A stretch of 64,000 nt of DNA from positions 1 through 64,000 of the forward strand of contig JANYJV010000012.1 of NCBI GenBank assembly GCA_025361725.1, read 5' to 3'. This stretch comes from Acidimicrobiia bacterium. GTDB lineage: Bacteria; Actinomycetota; Acidimicrobiia; IMCC26256; JAENVU01. The notes under the pieces are model-generated. The model had not been told where the DNA came from, searched no databases, and saw nothing but the letters and a program-made list of their open reading frames with translations. Numbering within the stretch: the first letter of the stretch is position 1; each line of letters begins with the position of its first letter. Below are positions 36,031 through 44,601 of this stretch, piece after piece. Position numbers and translations under genes: made by a program.

Positions 36031-37228
36031 CATCAACTTGGCCGTGCGCCGCTTCTTCAGGGAGATCAACGAGTCACCGTTCCCGACGGTCTTGCTCGCG
36101 CTTTCGATCATCTTCAGTGGCTTCCTCTACCCCAAGTTCGGTGGGAGCGGGAAAGGCAGCGAAGGTGGGCTGGCCTTCCCCGACATTGTGATCGGGGCGA
36201 TGATCGTGTCGTCGATGGTGCACGTGTTGCGCGGCGATTGGTTGGCACGCGACGAGGCGCGAGCCATCAGTGTTCCTATTTTCGTCATCGCCCTCGGTGC
36301 CCTGATCGGTTCGCTCTGGGCCGGGCTTCACGGCTGGATCATCAACTTCTTTGTTCGCGACATCGCCGTGATCCTCGCGTTCCTCTCTGCCACCGACATC
36401 CTGCGCCGCGGCGGTTCGAAAGCGGTCCGGCTGTGTTTCGGTGCGTTGGGTGTCTGCATCATCCTGGCCGCGGTCCAGCTCGGTGCCTCGGGAGGAAGCG
36501 AACTCCGGGCGAGCGGCACCTTCCCCAACCCGAACATCCCAGGGAATCTGTTGGCGATCGCGATCTTGTGCTGGGCGTCGGCGCCGTTCCGTTGGTCGAC
36601 GAAGGGCGGCGTGATCTTCGTCGGGATTGTCGGCCTCCTTGCGACGGCGTCGTTCGGATCGCTGCTGCAACTCGGGGTGGGCTTCGGGTATCTCGCGTAC
36701 AGCAATTTCGGGAAGGCCGCCAACATCATGCGCGGTCGTCGCCTGCTGATGGTGATCCCGATCGTGCTCATTGCCATGTCCGGGTTCTTCGTCTACAGCC
36801 AGCTGCGCAGTGGACAGGGTCAGACCGGCTTCAACCAAGCCCGGTTCGACCGCAGCGGCGGGACTCGTACCCTCGTCTGGGCGCAAGCGCTCGACAAGTA
36901 CGTGGACGCGCCGTGGGGTGTCGGTCCCGGCTCGGTTCGGGGGTACAGCCTCAACTCGTACGCAACGGAGCTGCACTCCGAGCCGCTGGCATACCTCATC
37001 GAGCGCGGTCCGATCGGCTTGTTCGGGCTGCTGCTGATGTGGTTCGTGATGGTGCGATTGGCGCCTGCCAGAACCAACGCCCGGGCGATGGTGTTTGCGT
37101 ACATCGTGGGGAGTTTCTTCCGAGAGACCGCTCACTACCGGCATTTCTGGTTGCTGTTCCCGCTCGCGTTGGTCGCGGCGGAACAAGCGCGGCGCGAGCA
37201 ATCGTCGCGTGAAGTCGTACTGGTGTGA
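36020..37228 (+). CDS. Wzy/O-antigen-ligase-like membrane protein
   Basis: A 402-residue polytopic protein with about ten or more hydrophobic helices. A large loop contains RSGQGQTGFNQARF and RTLVWAQALDKYVDAPWGVGPGS, the WzyC pattern (Arg plus GxG) of polymerases and ligases that act outside the membrane. It likely polymerises the repeat unit or transfers the chain. GTG 36020 is preferred over TTG 36008; both overlap the end of the glycosyltransferase gene. Its stop overlaps the flippase start (GTGA). Confidence 0.8.
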   Translation: MLADINLAVRRFFREINESPFPTVLLALSIIFSGFLYPKFGGSGKGSEGGLAFPDIVIGAMIVSSMVHVLRGDWLARDEARAISVPIFVIALGALIGSLWAGLHGWIINFFVRDIAVILAFLSATDILRRGGSKAVRLCFGALGVCIILAAVQLGASGGSELRASGTFPNPNIPGNLLAIAILCWASAPFRWSTKGGVIFVGIVGLLATASFGSLLQLGVGFGYLAYSNFGKAANIMRGRRLLMVIPIVLIAMSGFFVYSQLRSGQGQTGFNQARFDRSGGTRTLVWAQALDKYVDAPWGVGPGSVRGYSLNSYATELHSEPLAYLIERGPIGLFGLLLMWFVMVRLAPARTNARAMVFAYIVGSFFRETAHYRHFWLLFPLALVAAEQARREQSSREVVLV

Positions 37229-38778
37229 ACGACGATGACGGCGTGGTCCCGAGGCAAGCTGGGTCCGGCAGCACGGCCCGGCGGGCGCTCGGCGGAATGG
37301 TGTGGTCCGGGCTCGGGTTCGGATCGCAGGGTGTTGGCCAGTTCCTCGTGGTCATCGTGTTCGCGCGGTACCTGACCAAGACCGACAACGGATTGGTCGG
37401 CGCGGCGGTCATCGTCATCGCGCTCGGTCAGTTGTTCACCGAAGCCGGCTTTGGTCCCGCCGTGATCCAACGCGAAGACCTGACCGATGAGCACGTCCGC
37501 ACGGCGTTTGCGTTGTCGATGATCACCGGACTCCTCATGACGGTATTGGTCTTTGCCGGCGCTCCACTCGCGGCTGCGTTCTTCCACCAACCGCGTATGG
37601 CCGGCATCGTGCGCGGCTTGGCCTTCGTCTTCGCGTTGCAAGCACCCGGTGTGGTGGCGATGGCGATGCTGCAACGCGATCTCGATTTCAAGTCGATTGC
37701 GATCGCCGAGACCGTGTCGTACTTCTTCGGGTTCGCGCTGGTCGGGGTGGTGCTGGCGATGAACGACGTCGGCGTGTGGTCGATCGTGATCGCGCAGCTC
37801 GCCCAGGCAGCGATCTTGACCGGCATCCTGGTAGCCCGGCGATCACACCCGCGGTCGCTACGCCCCCGACGGCGAGAGTCGAAGGATCTGCTCGTCTACG
37901 CAGGCGGGATGACCGTCGCGCGAGGCTTCAACTTCCTCGCGCTGAACGGCGACAACAGCGTGGTCGGCAACCAGATGAGCGCCGCATCGCTCGGTGCGTA
38001 CAAGAACGCGTACCTGCTCGCCGCGTTTCCGGCGCAGATGCTGGGCCAGGTCATGGATCGCGTCATCTTCCCGGTGCTTTCGCGCTTCCAGGACGACCGT
38101 GAGCGCGTGGCGGCGGCTTACCTCAGGGGAGTGTCGCTCGTCTCGATTCTCACGGTTCCCGGTTCGGTGCTCGCGGTGCTCCTGGCGCCGGAGCTCATTC
38201 ATCTCCTCCTCGGGGCCGGGCACAAGTGGGACGACGTCGTGCTGCCCTTCCAAATCATGGCCGGGGGGCTGTTGTTCCGGACCAGCTACAAGATCAGCGA
38301 CTCGTTGGCCCGAGCATTGGGAACGGTGTATCGCCGGGCCTGGCGGCAGGGGGCCTACGCGATCGCCGTGGTGGCCGGCGCATCTGTCGGCACGCGGTAC
38401 GGGCTCGGATGGGTCGCCGTGGGGGTCACGGGCGCGATTGTCCTCAACTATCTCCTCATGGCGGACCTGAGCCTGCGGACGGCAGAAATTTCCTGGGCCC
38501 GGTTTGGTCGTCGCCAGGTCCGCGGCCTGGGGCTGGCCGCGCTGGTGGCCGCCGTGAGCATCCCCACCGTGCTGGTCTTGCGTCAGGCGGGCCTCGGCGG
38601 AGGCCAACTCGAGAACCTCGTGGTCGTCGCCGGCGGCGTGGTGAGTGCCGCCGCCGTCCTCGGGCTGGCGTGGCTGGTCCGACCGGAGCTCACCCTGGGG
38701 GATGACGGACAATGGATCATGGCTGTGATTCGGTCGCGCAAGTCTCCGCCAAAAATGTCGATGGATATCCCGACATGA
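37225..38778 (+). CDS. Wzx-type polysaccharide flippase
   Basis: A 517-residue MOP-superfamily transporter with about 12-14 membrane helices. The N-terminus GGMVWSGLGFGSQGVGQFLV and the region GPAVIQREDLTDEHVRTAF fit the WzxC/AmsL-like lipopolysaccharide exporter group. It moves lipid-linked repeat units across the membrane. It is coupled to the polymerase gene through a GTGA overlap. Confidence 0.87.
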   Translation: MNDDDGVVPRQAGSGSTARRALGGMVWSGLGFGSQGVGQFLVVIVFARYLTKTDNGLVGAAVIVIALGQLFTEAGFGPAVIQREDLTDEHVRTAFALSMITGLLMTVLVFAGAPLAAAFFHQPRMAGIVRGLAFVFALQAPGVVAMAMLQRDLDFKSIAIAETVSYFFGFALVGVVLAMNDVGVWSIVIAQLAQAAILTGILVARRSHPRSLRPRRRESKDLLVYAGGMTVARGFNFLALNGDNSVVGNQMSAASLGAYKNAYLLAAFPAQMLGQVMDRVIFPVLSRFQDDRERVAAAYLRGVSLVSILTVPGSVLAVLLAPELIHLLLGAGHKWDDVVLPFQIMAGGLLFRTSYKISDSLARALGTVYRRAWRQGAYAIAVVAGASVGTRYGLGWVAVGVTGAIVLNYLLMADLSLRTAEISWARFGRRQVRGLGLAALVAAVSIPTVLVLRQAGLGGGQLENLVVVAGGVVSAAAVLGLAWLVRPELTLGDDGQWIMAVIRSRKSPPKMSMDIPT

Positions 38779-38803
38779 CTGGTCTGGGCCTGGAGGATAC
38801 GGC

Positions 38804-40261
38804 GTGAGTTTGGTGATGGAAGTGCTCCGTCGGTTCGACGAGCACGGCGTGGCGTATTGCCACTGGAAGAGCAACGACCATCTCGCCGCAGCGTTGTCCG
38901 CCGACACCGACCTCGACATTTTGGTGGACCCCGCGAACATCGACGACGCGTACGCCGTGTTCGCGGAGTTGTCGTGTCGACGTGGGCGCGTTGCGAACGC
39001 TCGCAACGACATCGGGCTCGAAGACTTCCTCGGCGTGGACGACGAGTCCAACCGCATGGTGCACTTTCACGTGCATTACCGGCTCCCCGGGGGTGAGCGC
39101 CACAACAAGCGCTTCCGGCTCCCGTGGGAACGGCTGGTGCTGGACACGAGAGTCCGCGACGAGTCCGGCGTGTGGATCACCGCGCCCGCGGTCGAGGTGG
39201 TGCTGCTCCTGACGCGCTACGCGCTGAAGTTGCGCGGCCGCGACATGGTCAAGGGATCCAGCGGTCCCGGTTCGGAGCTGGCCTTCTTGATGGCCCGGAC
39301 CGATCGTCGCGCGGTGCTCGACATTGCGGAGCAGCTTCTCGGTGAACTCGGCCGCCGCGCGATCGAACAGTGTCTCGACTGTGAGCCGGGAACCAAACAG
39401 CTGTACCGGCTCCGGCGGGTTGCGCTCCGTGTGCTGGCGAGTCAAACGAGTTCGAACGGTCCGGCGGCGTTCTCCCGGAGAATGAATCGCGAAGCGGCAT
39501 GGGCGTTGCGTGGGATCTCCCGCAAGGTCGCGCCGCGACCGGTCCTGAAAGGTCGCGGTGGCACCGGCGGCGGTGTGATCGTTGCATTCGTGGGTTGTGA
39601 CGGTTCGGGGAAGTCGACGATGGTCGGTGAGTCTCGGAAGTTCCTTGCGCCGAAACTCGATGTCTACCCGATGTACCTCGGGTCCGGGGACGGGTCGTCG
39701 TCGCTGATCCGCAAGCCGATGAAGCTCGTGCGCGACCAGGTATTCGGAAAGGCTCGTGACCGGAACACGATCGCCAAGAAGGTACGCGTCGGTGACGACC
39801 ATCCGACGGCGATGTCAGGGGCGAAAGCGGTCTGGGCCTTGACGCTCGCGGCGGAAAAGTCGCGCAAGCTGCGCACGATCATGAAAGCGCGGACGCGCGG
39901 CATGGTTGTGATCTGTGACCGGTGGCCGCAGATGCAGTTCCCCGGCGAACTCGACGGTCCTCGGCTCACTCATTGGGCTGAGGGCAATGCGGTGCAACGA
40001 GCACTCGCCGCGTATGAACTGCGACCGTACGAGTTGGCACGGCGGTTCCCGCCGGACATCGTGATCCGCCTCGACGTCGACGTCGACACCGCGGCCCGTC
40101 GCCGGCCGGAAGACGGGCACGACTACCTCTCGCATCGGATCGACTTGGTCCGACAACTCGAGTTCACCGGCTCACTGTTCGGCCCGGTCGAGATCGACGG
40201 GACCCAACCTCCGGACAAGGTCCTCACCGCGATACTTCGAGCGATCTGGTCGCGGCTCTGA
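38804..40261 (+). CDS. nucleotidyltransferase-like / thymidylate-kinase-like fusion
   Basis: A 485-residue two-part cytoplasmic protein. Residues 1-205 resemble the minimal nucleotidyltransferase fold: CHWKSN (19-24) and an acidic DLDILV pair (Asp36, Asp38) that could bind metal. Residues 255-485 are a P-loop kinase of the thymidylate-kinase type with GCDGSGKST (264-272) and a lid region around DRWPQMQFPGE. The substrate is unknown; in polysaccharide loci such proteins may phosphorylate or activate a sugar or lipid carrier. A second P-loop protein follows at once. No ribosome-binding site is obvious; GTG 38804 opens the conserved part. Confidence 0.7.
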   Translation: MSLVMEVLRRFDEHGVAYCHWKSNDHLAAALSADTDLDILVDPANIDDAYAVFAELSCRRGRVANARNDIGLEDFLGVDDESNRMVHFHVHYRLPGGERHNKRFRLPWERLVLDTRVRDESGVWITAPAVEVVLLLTRYALKLRGRDMVKGSSGPGSELAFLMARTDRRAVLDIAEQLLGELGRRAIEQCLDCEPGTKQLYRLRRVALRVLASQTSSNGPAAFSRRMNREAAWALRGISRKVAPRPVLKGRGGTGGGVIVAFVGCDGSGKSTMVGESRKFLAPKLDVYPMYLGSGDGSSSLIRKPMKLVRDQVFGKARDRNTIAKKVRVGDDHPTAMSGAKAVWALTLAAEKSRKLRTIMKARTRGMVVICDRWPQMQFPGELDGPRLTHWAEGNAVQRALAAYELRPYELARRFPPDIVIRLDVDVDTAARRRPEDGHDYLSHRIDLVRQLEFTGSLFGPVEIDGTQPPDKVLTAILRAIWSRL

Positions 40262-40272
40262 TCGACGCATCG

Positions 40273-40962
40273 GTGGGGTACGTGGTCGAGTTCTGCGGTC
40301 TCCCGGGCGCCGGAAAATCGACGCTGGCGCGGGCCGTCGTCGCGCAACTCCGCCTGCGCAGCGTGCCGACCACAGAGGTCATGGCGACCTTGGGCCCGGA
40401 TGCGTCCCGCGGTGTGCGCCTCACGCGCAAGCTCGGCGCGGTGCTTTCGGGGATACGAGAACCGGGCTCGGCCCGGGTGGTAGCCGAGGTTGCGCTGCGC
40501 AGTTCGCAACAGGATCGGCGAGACCGGCTCGCTCGGCCTGCGAATCTGTTGGTGGTTCGCCATGCGGTGACGAAGGCCCGGCGCCGACCAGGAGTGCACG
40601 TCCTCGACCAAGGTCCGCTGCAGGAGTGGTGGTCGGCAGCGCTGCGCGCCGACGACGCCCGAGTGCTGGAGATGGCGGCCCACGACCGGGCGCCTCGAGC
40701 GGATCTGGTGGTCCAGGTCCGCACTCCGATCGAAGTTCTGGTGGACCGGTTGGAGGCTCGGGGGGCTCGCCAGAGCCGGCTCGAGGCGCTCGATAGGGCG
40801 TCAAGAGCGGACGAACTCCGACGGGGCGAATCGCTCCTGGCGGCACTGATCGATCAATTGGTACATTCTCCCGATCCCGAGAGCCCGACCGTCCTGACGG
40901 TGGACGGGCTCGACCCCACCGCCTGCGAGACCATCGTGGACGCTGTGGTCGGGAGCCGCTGA
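40273..40962 (+). CDS. small P-loop kinase-like protein
   Basis: A 229-residue P-loop NTPase with Walker A GLPGAGKST (9-17) and the strand VHVLDQGPLQEWW, where the Asp-Gln pair resembles nucleoside or thymidylate kinases. The C-terminal half is helical and charged. It follows the nucleotidyltransferase-kinase fusion by 11 nt and precedes the second beta-helix gene by 18 nt, so the two kinases probably act in the same pathway. Substrate unknown. Confidence 0.7.
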   Translation: MGYVVEFCGLPGAGKSTLARAVVAQLRLRSVPTTEVMATLGPDASRGVRLTRKLGAVLSGIREPGSARVVAEVALRSSQQDRRDRLARPANLLVVRHAVTKARRRPGVHVLDQGPLQEWWSAALRADDARVLEMAAHDRAPRADLVVQVRTPIEVLVDRLEARGARQSRLEALDRASRADELRRGESLLAALIDQLVHSPDPESPTVLTVDGLDPTACETIVDAVVGSR

Positions 40963-40980
40963 CGCACGGGGAGAGAGCAC

Positions 40981-42591
40981 ATGGGTGGGGGACGGCTCGG
41001 GGTCGTAATCGCAGGTGTCCTGATCACGACCGCCGGGCTCGGTTCGTTCGCTCCGGGTGCCAGTGCAGTTGGTCCCTGTTCGCCGACGCCGACCACCGTG
41101 CTGACCGGACCCCAGGCTGAGTTCACGTCAACGCTTCCCGCCAACGGTCGCGTCGACGCGACGGCCGCCACGTGGACGGGCACAACGTCGTACCCGGTGT
41201 ATTTCAATGCCGGTGACGATGCGTGCTGGAGTGGAGGGTCGGTCAGCGGGACGTTCGGTGTTGGCACGACCTGGAACGCGTTTCACGGCAACACCGGCAT
41301 CGGTTTCGGCGGAGCCCGTTTCACCTTGGACCACCCACGAGTTTTCAACTACGGCGACGGCATCTCGGTCCGCACCGGTTCGAGCGACTTCGTGGTGAAG
41401 GACGCGTACCTCTCTTACATCCACGACGACTGCGTCCAGAACGACGACCTGCTCGCCGGAACCATCGACAATTCTTACCTCGACGGTTGCTACGTGGCGT
41501 TCTCGGCCCGCCGGACCGATGGCACCACCTTCGATGGTCATCTCAACACCTGGACCGTCAAGAACTCGTTGGTACGCATGCAGGCGATGCCCACGGTGTA
41601 CTCGGGCAGCGCCGCGGGTCACGGTGGCTTCTTCAAATGGGACGGCGCGGTGCCCGTGAGTCCCAGGCTCACGATCACCAACTCGATCTTTCGCGCCGAC
41701 CAAGGGACGAATCACGGAAGCCTCGATCTCCCCTCGGGATATCCCGTGACCTGTTCGGGGAACACGATCGTGTGGCTGGGCGTCGGTGCGTTCCCTGGCG
41801 CGGCGTCGTGGAACGCGCGCTGCCCGGGAACCGTCATCACGACCGATCGATCAGTCTGGGATGCGGCAACGCGCGCCTGGGACGTCGCGCACCCGGGTGC
41901 GGTGACCGGTCCCGAGGTCTCCGTGGGAGACGCGTCGATTATCGAAGGGACCTCGGGTGCGCGAGGGCTGCGCTTCCCGCTGTCGCTGTCCGCGCCACCC
42001 AACCCGGGCACAACGGTCACGGTCTACTGGTCGACGGCCCCCGGCACGGCGGGATCGAGTGACTTCACCCCCACCAAAGGCAAAGCGGTCTTCACCGGCA
42101 GCCAAGTCCTCAAGATGCTCACCGTGCCCGTGAAGCCCGACGGGACCGCCGAGCAGAACGAGGTGATGTATCTCGTGGCGGCGGGGGTCGATGGGGGTGA
42201 GAACCACAGGGAGCGCGGTACTGGCACCATCGTGAACGACGACCCCGGCAGCGGCGTCGGGCTCGCAGTGTCGGATGCGCTGATCGTCGAGGGTGACAGC
42301 GGGATCCGCTCGCTGGTGGTGCCGATTGCGTTGACGACATCGGCGACGTCGGATGTCTTCATCAACTGGTCGACCCAGGCCACGGGATCGGCGACCCCGG
42401 GGGTGGACTACACCACGCGATCCGGGACCGCGAAGATCGCCGCGACGAGACAGTCCGTTGCACTCACGATTCCGATCCTCCCAGACACGGGATCCGAGGG
42501 AACCGAGACCTTCCAGATCGTCGTGAACACGGTCAGTGGTGCGACCGTGATCGACGGCACCGGGGTGGTCACGATTCGCGACGACGACTGA
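40981..42591 (+). CDS. secreted beta-helix protein with two Calx-beta domains
   Basis: A 536-residue exported protein. The signal peptide is about 1-29 (cleavage after ASA). A beta-helix domain (30-300) is paralogous to the protein at 30890-32083, sharing IHDDCVQND (147-155), DGCYVAFSAR, GHGGFFKWD (213-221), NHGSLDLP and CSGNTIVWLGVGAF. Two tandem Calx-beta repeats follow (about 311-416 and 424-536), each opening with VSVGDASIIEGTSG- or VSDALIVEGDSG-like segments and ending in IVNDD or IRDDD calcium sites. It may bind or trim the exopolysaccharide in a calcium-dependent way. It is the last gene of the run and is followed by a perfect-palindrome terminator. Confidence 0.82.
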   Translation: MGGGRLGVVIAGVLITTAGLGSFAPGASAVGPCSPTPTTVLTGPQAEFTSTLPANGRVDATAATWTGTTSYPVYFNAGDDACWSGGSVSGTFGVGTTWNAFHGNTGIGFGGARFTLDHPRVFNYGDGISVRTGSSDFVVKDAYLSYIHDDCVQNDDLLAGTIDNSYLDGCYVAFSARRTDGTTFDGHLNTWTVKNSLVRMQAMPTVYSGSAAGHGGFFKWDGAVPVSPRLTITNSIFRADQGTNHGSLDLPSGYPVTCSGNTIVWLGVGAFPGAASWNARCPGTVITTDRSVWDAATRAWDVAHPGAVTGPEVSVGDASIIEGTSGARGLRFPLSLSAPPNPGTTVTVYWSTAPGTAGSSDFTPTKGKAVFTGSQVLKMLTVPVKPDGTAEQNEVMYLVAAGVDGGENHRERGTGTIVNDDPGSGVGLAVSDALIVEGDSGIRSLVVPIALTTSATSDVFINWSTQATGSATPGVDYTTRSGTAKIAATRQSVALTIPILPDTGSEGTETFQIVVNTVSGATVIDGTGVVTIRDDD

Positions 42592-42611
42592 GGCCCCAGT
42601 CGGGTCGGCGG

Positions 42612-42635
42612 CGGTTGCTCGTCGACGAGTGACCG
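42612..42635. terminator. bidirectional terminator between beta-helix and P450 genes
   Basis: CTCGTCGACGAG (42618-42629) is a perfect palindrome. With flanking CGGTTG and TGACCG it forms 12-bp arms with two G-T pairs. It exactly fills the space between two convergent stops (42591 and 42636). Confidence 0.7.
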
Positions 42636-43838
42636 CTACGCAGACACGCGACGGGCCGTCGGGGTGAACGCGACCTTCATGCCTTCGTACCCACTCACGA
42701 AGTTCGCGGGTCGGTGGGCCGGCTCGTCAGCATCGACGAGATGAAGGTCGGGCAGACGGTCGAGCAGCACGTTGAAGAGGGCGCGCAGTTCCAAACGGGC
42801 GAGCGAACTGCCGAGACAGAAGTGCGTACCGAACCCGAAGGCCACGTGCTCGTTCGGTGCACGCTCGATGTCGAAGGTGTGCGGGTCGACAAAGTGGTCT
42901 TCGTCGCGGTTGGCCGACGGATAGAGCATGAGCAGTTTCTGGCCGGCTTCAATCTGCTTGCCCTGGAAGTCCACGGTCTTGGTGGCGGTCCGGGCCATGT
43001 TCTTGATCGGCGTCACCCAGCGCAGCATCTCCTCGACCGCGGGGATGACCAAGGCGCGATCGTCGAGCAGGCGCTGCCACTGGTCCGGGTGGCGCATCAG
43101 TTGGTACGCGCCGCCGGACATCACGTGGCGCGTGGTCTCGTCACCGCCGATCAAGATCAGCAGCGATTCATGCAGGATCGAGTGATCGTCGAGGCGGTCA
43201 CCGTCGACCTCGGCGTGCACCAGGATGCTCATGAGGTCGTCCCGCGGACAGGCGCGGCGATCCTCGATGACGCGCAGCGCGTAGTCGTTGTATCCGTTGA
43301 ACGCCTCGCCTGCGGCGATGAGCAACTTGAGATCTTCGGTGCCGAGGCCGCGCAGGAGGTCGTCGGACCAGGCCATGAGCGTGGCGCGATCGTCCGGCTC
43401 CACACCGAGGGCGTCGCCGATCATGATGAGCGGGATCCACGCAGCCAGGTCCCAGACGAAGTCACACTCGCCTCGTTCGCAGACTTCGTCGACGAGGTCA
43501 TGCACCAAGGTGTGGATTGCCGGCTCTTGTTCGCGCACCCGGTTCGGGGTGAAGCCCCGAGCAACGAGTTTCCGGCGCATGCGGTGCTCCGGGTCGTCCA
43601 TGTCGATCATCATCGGGATCGGACCGGTCTCGGGGCGGATCCCACCGGCGTTGGAGAAGGTCGCCGGGTCGGATTCGATCTCCTTGATGTGGTCGTACCG
43701 GCTGATGCCCCAGACGCCGGACTCCCGATCGAAATACACGGGATCGTGATGGCGGATCCACTCCAGCTCGGCGTGGGGGTTGCGACCCCAAAACGCACCA
43801 CTCGCGATCGAAAGGTCCGGTTGACGTTCGGTGATCAT
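42636..43838 (-). CDS. cyp142: CYP142-like cytochrome P450 (steroid C26-hydroxylase type)
   Basis: A 400-residue P450. The I-helix oxygen motif is GGDETTRH, the ExxR is EEML R, and the heme-ligand loop is FGFGTHFCLG near residue 345. The N-terminal segments FSNAGGIRP and MMIDMDDPEHRMRRKLV, together with VCERGECDFVWDLAAW, closely recall mycobacterial CYP142, which oxidises the side chain of cholesterol/cholestenone at C26/27. No sterol catabolism genes are nearby, so the physiological substrate could be another sterol or branched lipid. ATG 43838 follows GGGAGAAG. Confidence 0.8.
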   Translation of the reverse strand: MITERQPDLSIASGAFWGRNPHAELEWIRHHDPVYFDRESGVWGISRYDHIKEIESDPATFSNAGGIRPETGPIPMMIDMDDPEHRMRRKLVARGFTPNRVREQEPAIHTLVHDLVDEVCERGECDFVWDLAAWIPLIMIGDALGVEPDDRATLMAWSDDLLRGLGTEDLKLLIAAGEAFNGYNDYALRVIEDRRACPRDDLMSILVHAEVDGDRLDDHSILHESLLILIGGDETTRHVMSGGAYQLMRHPDQWQRLLDDRALVIPAVEEMLRWVTPIKNMARTATKTVDFQGKQIEAGQKLLMLYPSANRDEDHFVDPHTFDIERAPNEHVAFGFGTHFCLGSSLARLELRALFNVLLDRLPDLHLVDADEPAHRPANFVSGYEGMKVAFTPTARRVSA

Positions 43839-43914
43839 CGGCGTCGGTCTTCTCCCGGTTGACTGGCGACGGGCGCAATATAGGTGGCAGTTCCGAAGAC
43901 AGCGTGATAGCGGT

Positions 43915-44601
43915 TCATGCGTCAGCGGGGTCGACGAGGCGATATCCGATACCGGGTTCGGCCACGAGCATGGCCCCACCCGCTCGGCCGAGTTTCTTGC
44001 GAATCTGACTCGCGTAGACGCGCAAGTACTGGGTCTCGGTGTCGTATCCGGGACCCCAGACCTCGTGCAGAATTGTGCGATGGGTCAACACGCGTCCGGG
44101 GTGACGAGCGAGAGCGGCGAGCATTGCGAACTCCTTCGGCGTGAGTTCGACGGCCACCCCCGCCTGGGTGACGACGTGCCGGGCCAGGTCGATCTCGAGT
44201 CCGCCACATACGAGGACGGGATCGTCGGCACCCCGTGGGTCCGCACGACGCCGCAGGGCAACGCGGACACGAGCGAGGAGTTCGGGCATGGAAAACGGCT
44301 TGGTCACGTAGTCGTCGGCACCCTCGTCGAGTGCAACCACTTTGCGGTGCTCTGAGCCTTCGGCAGAGAGCACGATGATCGGGACGTCAGACCATGAACG
44401 AACCGTGCGACAGATCTCGACACCGTCCATATCGCCCAGCGCGAGGTCGAGGAGCGCTGCGTCAGGGGTTCGTGCCGTCAGCAGGAAGAGCGCCTCTCGT
44501 CCGGAGGACGCCGTCTGTACCTCGTAGCCGCGCGCGACCAACCCGGCTTTGACGGTACGCAAGATCGCCGGTTCATCATCGACGACGAGGATCGTGGTCA
44601 T
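43915..44601 (-). CDS. KdpE-like response regulator (OmpR family)
   Basis: A 228-residue regulator. The receiver has Asp8-Asp9, phospho-acceptor Asp52 in LLDLALGD, and Lys101 in TKPFS. The C-terminal winged helix of OmpR type includes LTPKEFAMLAALARHPGRVL and YLRVYASQIRKKLG. This is the KdpE group. The paired kinase lies just upstream (4-nt overlap). Direct repeats in front of the kinase and kimA are likely targets, which would tie it to potassium. Confidence 0.88.
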   Translation of the reverse strand: MTTILVVDDEPAILRTVKAGLVARGYEVQTASSGREALFLLTARTPDAALLDLALGDMDGVEICRTVRSWSDVPIIVLSAEGSEHRKVVALDEGADDYVTKPFSMPELLARVRVALRRRADPRGADDPVLVCGGLEIDLARHVVTQAGVAVELTPKEFAMLAALARHPGRVLTHRTILHEVWGPGYDTETQYLRVYASQIRKKLGRAGGAMLVAEPGIGYRLVDPADA

